Made by a program: the position numbers and the translations under genes | The notes under the pieces: generated by a model | The model's input: the letters and a program-made list of their open reading frames with translations, nothing else | The model's database searches: none | Told to the model about the DNA's origin: nothing | NCBI GenBank assembly: GCA_024690505.1 | Contig: JAILPA010000132.1 | Location: forward strand, 1 to 34,638 | Direction of reading: 5' to 3' | DNA: 34,638 bases | Source: Prevotella sp. | GTDB taxonomy: Bacteria; Bacteroidota; Bacteroidia; Bacteroidales; Bacteroidaceae | Shown here: one piece after another, positions 30,432-34,638 of the stretch | How the letters are laid out: each line of letters starts with the position of its first letter | Numbering within the stretch: position 1 is the first letter of the stretch

Positions 30432-32165
30432 ATGCAGACCGAGGAGTTAGACCTTGACAACAAGGAGTGGCAAGACGCCCTTCAGATAGTGAACTTCACC
30501 AGGCGCTCACTTTTCCTCACGGGAAAGGCTGGCACAGGAAAGTCCACCTTCCTGCGCTATGTGGTGAAGCACACGAAGAAGAAGTGCGTGGTGCTAGCAC
30601 CCACAGGCATAGCGGCCATCAACGCTGGCGGGCAAACACTCCACAGCTTCTTCCGACTGCCCTTCTACCCCCTGCTGCCCAACGACAGCCGCTTCGACAG
30701 CCGACACATTAAGGACATGTTGAAATACACTGGTGCACAGAGGAAACTGCTACGTGAAGTAGAGCTCATCATCATCGACGAGATATCCATGGTGCGGGCC
30801 GACATCATCGACTTCATCGACAAGGTGCTGCGCATCTACACCCGCAACCACGAACCCTTCGGAGGCAAGCAACTGCTCCTCGTGGGCGACATCTACCAGC
30901 TGGAACCCGTGTTGAAGGACGACGAGCGACAACTGCTACGCCCCTTCTACCAGAGCCCCTATTTCTTCAACGCGAAAGTGTGGCAGCAGATGCAGCTGGT
31001 GTCTATCGAGCTACGCAAAGTATATCGCCAGACCGACAGCACATTCATTGCACTGCTCGACCGCATACGCCAAAACCTCGCCACAAGTCAAGACCTGAAG
31101 ATGCTGAACGAACGTGCCGCACCCCCAACCACCTCCCTCAGCCCTTCACTCAGGATAACCCTTGCCACACGTCGCGACACCGTGGATTACATCAACGAAC
31201 AGCGCCTATCCGAGCTCGACGGCACACCTACACTGTTCCAAGGACACATTGAAGGCGACTTCCCCCTGACGTCGCTGCCAACCCCCATTGAGCTCACGAT
31301 AAAGCCTGGTGCACAGGTCATCTTCATCAAGAACGACAAGGAAAAGCGATGGGTGAACGGCACCCTCGGCATCATCACCGAGATTGATTCCGAAGAAGGC
31401 ACCATCACCGTGCAGACAGAAGACGGACGCGACTTCACAGTAGAACCCGAGATATGGGAGAACATGCGCTATACTTTTAACGAGAAGGAGCAGAAAATCG
31501 ACGAGGAGCTATTGGGCACCTACACACAGTTCCCCCTACGGCTGGCATGGGCCATCACCGTGCACAAAAGCCAGGGCCTCACCTTCAAACAAGCCACCAT
31601 CGACCTCACGGGTGGAGCCTTTGCCGGAGGACAGACATATGTAGCCCTGTCGCGCTGCACATCGCTCAAAGGAATCACCCTCACCACACCCATACGCCAG
31701 CAAGACATCATTGTGCGCGGCGAGGTGGTACAGTTCGCACGACGCTACAACGACCCTGCACTCATCAGCCAGGTCATGCAGGAAGGCAAGGCCGACCGCC
31801 AATACCGCGACGCCATACGCGCCTTCGACCACGGCGACTTCAAGACATTCCTCGAGCGCTTCTTCAAGGCCATACACAGCCGCTACGACCTCGAAAAGCC
31901 AGTGGCACAGCGCTACATACGCCACAAGCTGCAGATCATCAACAGCCTGCGACAGCAGGTTGACGACCTCAATAGTCGCATCAACAAGCAGAACGACACC
32001 CTGCGCCGACTCTCAGCCGAATACACACTAATGGGAAAGGAATGCGAGCACGAGCACATGACCGATGCCGCCATACGCAACTACGAGAAAGCCATCGAGC
32101 TATTTCCACAGGCCAATGACGCCAAAAGGCGGCTGAAGAAATTAACGGGAAGAACCAAGCCATGA
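30432..32165 (+). CDS. Pif1-like AAA-family DNA helicase
   Basis: A 577-residue superfamily 1B helicase of the Pif1/RecD2 type. Walker A is FLTGKAGTGKSTFLRYV; motif Ia is VLAPTGIAAINAGGQTLHSFF, a Pif1 hallmark; Walker B is LIIIDEISMVRADI; motif III is LLLVGDIYQLEPV. The C-terminal motifs include AITVHKSQGLTF and TYVALSRC. After residue ~460 comes a helical tail with a coiled-coil stretch (LRQQVDDLNSRINKQNDTLRRL) and a TPR-like end (AIRNYEKAIELFPQANDAKRRLKKL), common in Bacteroidota members. Pif1-type enzymes unwind difficult DNA structures during replication and repair; the exact role here is not known. It closes the lpxA operon. Confidence 0.92.
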   Translation: MQTEELDLDNKEWQDALQIVNFTRRSLFLTGKAGTGKSTFLRYVVKHTKKKCVVLAPTGIAAINAGGQTLHSFFRLPFYPLLPNDSRFDSRHIKDMLKYTGAQRKLLREVELIIIDEISMVRADIIDFIDKVLRIYTRNHEPFGGKQLLLVGDIYQLEPVLKDDERQLLRPFYQSPYFFNAKVWQQMQLVSIELRKVYRQTDSTFIALLDRIRQNLATSQDLKMLNERAAPPTTSLSPSLRITLATRRDTVDYINEQRLSELDGTPTLFQGHIEGDFPLTSLPTPIELTIKPGAQVIFIKNDKEKRWVNGTLGIITEIDSEEGTITVQTEDGRDFTVEPEIWENMRYTFNEKEQKIDEELLGTYTQFPLRLAWAITVHKSQGLTFKQATIDLTGGAFAGGQTYVALSRCTSLKGITLTTPIRQQDIIVRGEVVQFARRYNDPALISQVMQEGKADRQYRDAIRAFDHGDFKTFLERFFKAIHSRYDLEKPVAQRYIRHKLQIINSLRQQVDDLNSRINKQNDTLRRLSAEYTLMGKECEHEHMTDAAIRNYEKAIELFPQANDAKRRLKKLTGRTKP

Positions 32166-32269
32166 CTAACCGTTGAAATCGTTTGCGCAACACTTGGCAA
32201 CAATTTTTACACAAATCAAGAAATTGTGCACCCACACAACAAAAAAGATAAAAAAAAGTCGGTGAAAAG

Positions 32270-32301
32270 TTTGTTACATTCAAAAAGAATACGTACCTTT
32301 G
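32270..32301 (+). promoter_or_regulatory. Strong promoter behind the helicase gene
   Basis: TTTG (32270-32273), a 20-bp spacer and TACCTTTG (32294-32301) match the consensus exactly. An A-rich stretch (32240-32257) precedes it, like an UP element. Such A-rich promoters often serve highly expressed genes. Only a 47-codon frame lies behind it. Confidence 0.65.
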
Positions 32302-32356
32302 CAGCGTTATCCTGAAAACAATCTTTTTACCTTAAAAGAACTAATACCTATTGAAG

Positions 32357-32500
32357 ATGAAGCGACCGGCTGTGAAGTCCGTCGCTTTTCATCGTATTAT
32401 GGGTCAGCGAATCTCCCTACTCTACTTCATCTTCGTCGCATCAACACCAATCTGCCTTCTCAACGCTCATTCTGTACTACCACTTTCTTCCCGCCTATGA
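32357..32500 (+). pseudogene. Possible truncated secreted-protein gene (signal peptide only)
   Basis: An ATG 55 bp after the strong promoter opens a 47-codon frame. Its product begins with basic residues (MKRPAVKSVAFHR) and continues GQRISLLYFIFVASTPICLL, then NAHS, which looks like a Sec signal peptide with a plausible cleavage site. It stops soon after, inside the 3' end of the convergent LRR gene (41-bp overlap). It may be the start of a secreted-protein gene whose remainder was lost by rearrangement, or a chance frame within a noncoding transcript. It is not similar to anything I recognise. Confidence 0.3.
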
Positions 32501-33389
32501 TATTGATGCCCTTCCGAGGCTTGTTGATGCGTTTGCCATCAAGGGTGAATATCGTACCATTGTTATCCTCAGTATTTACAATATGGCATATTCCCGTTTC
32601 GTCCATTTCTATGATTTCCTTGAATTCTTTCCAGTAGTCGGCAGCCAGATAGGTTTCCTTGCAGCCATGAGGAACATATAATGTTGCATTTGCCCGGTTT
32701 GTGAACACATCTTCGGAAATAGCAACAGGAATAGGATTGAAAACTGTTACGGAGGTTAGGTTAGAGCAATCCTTGAAAGCGCCACTGACAATATCCGTCA
32801 CACTACCGGGGATGGTGATGGAGGCAAGGCTAGTGCAGCCGTAGAAAGCGAAATAGCCAATACTCGTCACACTGTTGGGAATGGTGACATAAGCAAGCCT
32901 GAAGCATTCGCCGAAAGCACAACTGCCAATATTCGTCACGCTGTTAGGGATGGTGAGCGAGGTAAGGACCGAGCAGCCCCTGAAAGCAGCAACGCCAATA
33001 CTATTCAAATTGCTAGTTATTGTGACGGAGGTAAGACCCGAGCAATCTTCAAAAGCGCCATGGGAAATAAACATCACACTATTGGGGAGGGTGACCGATG
33101 TAAGACCTCTGCACTCAGCGAAAGCATAACTGTCAATGGAGGTCACACAGTAGGTTTTCCCGTTATAAGTCACAGAATCAGGAATAATCAGATTACCTGA
33201 ATATTCATCAGAAATAATATAATAACCATCTCCTTGACAGCTAACAGCCAGCTCCGAATTGTTGTTTGTCCATACATAGTATATGGTAACGCCTTCCGCA
33301 TTCTTTGCCTCTATGTCGTGGGCGAACGTCTTTGTTCCCAATATGCTCAACAGCATGGCGAGTAGAACAGTAAAATGGTATTTCTTCAT
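32460..33389 (-). CDS. BspA-like leucine-rich-repeat surface protein
   Basis: A 309-residue secreted protein. Residues 1-23 form a Sec signal (KKYHFTVLLAMLLSILGTKTFA). After a short beta module come about six BspA/LRR_5-type repeats of 23 residues with the pattern LTSVTIPNSVTSIGxxAFxxC. The C-terminus (GTIFTLDGKRINKPRKGINI, then IGGKKVVVQ) resembles the end domain of many Prevotella secreted proteins. BspA-type proteins bind host proteins or other bacteria, or are simply surface-exposed; the ligand here is unknown. ATG at 33389 gives a normal signal peptide; in-frame ATGs at 33404 and 33395 are possible. A near-consensus -7 box, TTACTTTG, is read at 33444-33451. Confidence 0.88.
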   Translation of the reverse strand: MKKYHFTVLLAMLLSILGTKTFAHDIEAKNAEGVTIYYVWTNNNSELAVSCQGDGYYIISDEYSGNLIIPDSVTYNGKTYCVTSIDSYAFAECRGLTSVTLPNSVMFISHGAFEDCSGLTSVTITSNLNSIGVAAFRGCSVLTSLTIPNSVTNIGSCAFGECFRLAYVTIPNSVTSIGYFAFYGCTSLASITIPGSVTDIVSGAFKDCSNLTSVTVFNPIPVAISEDVFTNRANATLYVPHGCKETYLAADYWKEFKEIIEMDETGICHIVNTEDNNGTIFTLDGKRINKPRKGINIIGGKKVVVQNER

Positions 33390-33443
33390 AATCATACAAA
33401 TCATATTAGTTTGTCATGTCACATCAAGAAACTTATGCCAGTG

Positions 33444-33451
33444 CAAAGTAA
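33444..33451 (-). promoter_or_regulatory. Near-consensus -7 box of the LRR gene
   Basis: TTACTTTG read on the minus strand differs from TAnnTTTG at one position and lies 54 bp before the chosen start. I do not see a clear -33 element. Confidence 0.3.
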
Positions 33452-33598
33452 GCATAAATAATGAGAAGCGAACACCTTTCTGAGTTTTTTTTCAAGGCCA
33501 AGGTCATTATTCTCTCATGGTTGGGAAAACAATCTCCAGTGGCTATACGCGGTTGGCAGGGCGGTTCCTGACCTTGGTAGATAAGAAGTTAAGAAATT

Positions 33599-33613
33599 CT
33601 TGGACAAGCCAAG
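33599..33613. repeat. CTTGGACAAGCCAAG palindrome, second copy of the 9674 element
   Basis: This 15-mer is the exact reverse complement of the one at 9674-9688. Each is followed or preceded at similar distance by an imperfect TCGCT/TGCTCG-type stretch, so both may be parts of one dispersed intergenic repeat. Confidence 0.55.
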
Positions 33614-33708
33614 CATCTCCTTCGTCGACGAGCGATCGCTTTGCTCGTCCTTCAGACAGTAGTTAAGCCATTAGCTATGACCTCTTGTAAACTTATGTAT
33701 GAATCCAC

Positions 33709-33773
33709 TTTAACCCAAATCAGTCATTAGAGATCCCCCCAGTCCTTTTTTCTAATGACCGATTTGGGTTAAA
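33709..33773. repeat. 65-bp near-perfect inverted repeat
   Basis: The 23-bp left arm (33709-33731) and right arm (33751-33773) are inverse copies with one mismatch (33722/33760). The outer ends read TTTAACCCAAATC and GATTTGGGTTAAA. The loop is 19 nt. It lies about 85 bp before the AraC-type gene and upstream of its -7 box. A MITE-like remnant, a terminator for transcripts from the left, or a regulator-binding site are possible. Confidence 0.85.
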
Positions 33774-33833
33774 CAAATTGCGTCACAATTTTCACTTTTT
33801 GCCAAAAATAATCTTTTTTAATAAAATAATGTG

Positions 33834-33841
33834 TAACTTTG
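33834..33841 (+). promoter_or_regulatory. -7 box of the AraC-type gene
   Basis: TAACTTTG is an exact -7 match, 18 bp before the ATG at 33860. No TTTG lies at the usual -33 distance; the region there is T-rich. Confidence 0.5.
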
Positions 33842-33859
33842 CTCCCAAATAGCAACAAT

Positions 33860-34638
33860 ATGAAGACCGATTTCTTGTATTCCACAGACTTCCAAGCGAT
33901 GAATGCCCGTGAGTTGAGCCACACCTGCATGCATCTGCTTTGCTTGGGTGGTGAAGGTAGTTTTGTGTTCAACGAGCATTGCTACCACTTTGTCAAAAAC
34001 GACTTGGTTGTGATACCTATGCCTCACAAGGTGAAGAACCTTGCGGGACATGCCGATTTGCAGGTGGAGTGGTTTGCTGCCGACTACAAGTTTCTGCAGA
34101 ACCTGCTGCCATCGAACAACTACAGCATCGGTGGCAGTATCTCGCTGAACCAAGACCCTGTCATCAAACTCTCAGACGAACAGGCACGGCATATTCTTGA
34201 AGACTTCCGCAGGCTCCAGGAACGAATGGGCGATGATCATCTGCGGTTCTATGATGAGCTCATGGGAAGCCTCTGTCTTACATTGATATACGATATCTTT
34301 GAAGCCCATGCCCAACGGGAATCCACAGACTTGCATACCGACCGCACAGCCTACATCGTGAAACAGCTGATGACCTTGCTCTCCACCGGCATCAGCCGGA
34401 CAGAGCGCGATGTGAGTTACTATGCCGAACGGCTGAACGTTTCGCCCAAATATCTTTCTGCCACCATCAAGCGCGTGACGGGACACAGTGTCACCTCATA
34501 CATCGACCGTCATACCATACCCATACTGAAAGACTATCTGAATAATGAACGCCTATCACTCACTCAGATTGCCGACCTGATGAACTTCACGTCGCTCTCT
34601 TACTTCAGCCGTTACTGCACCAAGCATCTCGGCCAGTC
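33860..34638 (+). CDS. AraC-family transcriptional regulator (3' end outside window)
   Basis: The first 259 codons of a regulator. The N-terminal ~150 residues resemble a cupin-type sensor domain (CLGGEGSFVFNEHCYHFVKND and LVVIPMPHKVKNL). The C-terminal part (from about 165) is an AraC-type DNA-binding domain with two helix-turn-helix motifs: RDVSYYAERLNVSPKYLSAT, then LSLTQIADLMNFTSLSYFSR. FSRYCTKHLGQS near the window edge is the family signature, so only a few residues are missing. The ATG at 33860 follows a -7 box by 18 bp. The 65-bp inverted repeat lies upstream. Its target genes cannot be seen; they may lie beyond the window. Confidence 0.9.
   Translation, partial: MKTDFLYSTDFQAMNARELSHTCMHLLCLGGEGSFVFNEHCYHFVKNDLVVIPMPHKVKNLAGHADLQVEWFAADYKFLQNLLPSNNYSIGGSISLNQDPVIKLSDEQARHILEDFRRLQERMGDDHLRFYDELMGSLCLTLIYDIFEAHAQRESTDLHTDRTAYIVKQLMTLLSTGISRTERDVSYYAERLNVSPKYLSATIKRVTGHSVTSYIDRHTIPILKDYLNNERLSLTQIADLMNFTSLSYFSRYCTKHLGQ

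Noticed and set aside
33709..33773. Complete insertion sequence
   Set aside because: Only an inverted repeat is present; there is no transposase frame and no clear target-site duplication.

Overview
The window looks like a chromosomal segment of a Bacteroidota bacterium, most likely a member of the Prevotellaceae (Prevotella/Segatella type). The evidence is a set of Bacteroidota-specific families (DUF5606, DUF5686, a ~310-residue NusB, an AddAB-type helicase/nuclease pair, a BspA-like leucine-rich-repeat surface protein), promoters with the Bacteroidota -7 box TAnnTTTG, and start sites without Shine-Dalgarno sequences. I found no tRNA, rRNA, CRISPR array, transposase or prophage gene.

Layout. 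(1) 1-3.4 kb, minus strand, AT-rich accessory part: two small unknown membrane proteins, a lipoprotein with a carbohydrate-binding-like domain, and an ADP-ribosylglycohydrolase homologue. A 500-bp gene-free stretch at 1281-1777 holds a promoter-led, strongly structured segment that may be a noncoding RNA or a palindromic repeat element. (2) 3.36-4.16 kb: an 800-bp gene-free stretch with several short tandem arrays (periods 11/22, 32 and 22 bp) and hairpins. (3) 4.16-8.43 kb, minus strand: an operon tatA-tatC-(NapH/NapG-like polyferredoxin)-(Tat-exported ferredoxin)-serB. Export machinery and two twin-arginine iron-sulfur substrates are encoded together. (4) 8.5-11.7 kb, plus strand: a TPR protein, a repeat-filled 490-bp gap, and a biotin-dependent carboxyltransferase (OadA-like). 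(5) 11.9-25.8 kb, minus strand: nusB, yajC, ybbR-like, coaE, DUF5606, nhaC, a nucleotidyltransferase-like gene, a DUF5686 outer-membrane protein, addA-like and addB-like. Most gaps are very short, so they may form one or two long operons. (6) 26.2-32.2 kb, plus strand: lpxA-miaA-PBP1A-Pif1-like helicase, with overlapping or close genes behind a clear promoter. (7) 32.2-34.6 kb: a strong promoter feeding a truncated signal-peptide ORF, a convergent BspA-like LRR gene, a 65-bp near-perfect inverted repeat, and the start of an AraC-family regulator that runs off the window.

Most protein genes are ordinary housekeeping genes. The most unusual observations are: the fused NapH-NapG-like protein with an internal twin-arginine signal next to its own tatAC; a 7-bp tandem repeat placed where the -33 elements of two divergent promoters should be; the structured, promoter-led segment at 1386-1723; and intergenic arrays at separate places whose periods (11, 22, 32 bp) are close to whole turns of the DNA helix. 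I could not prove any complete undescribed system from sequence alone.
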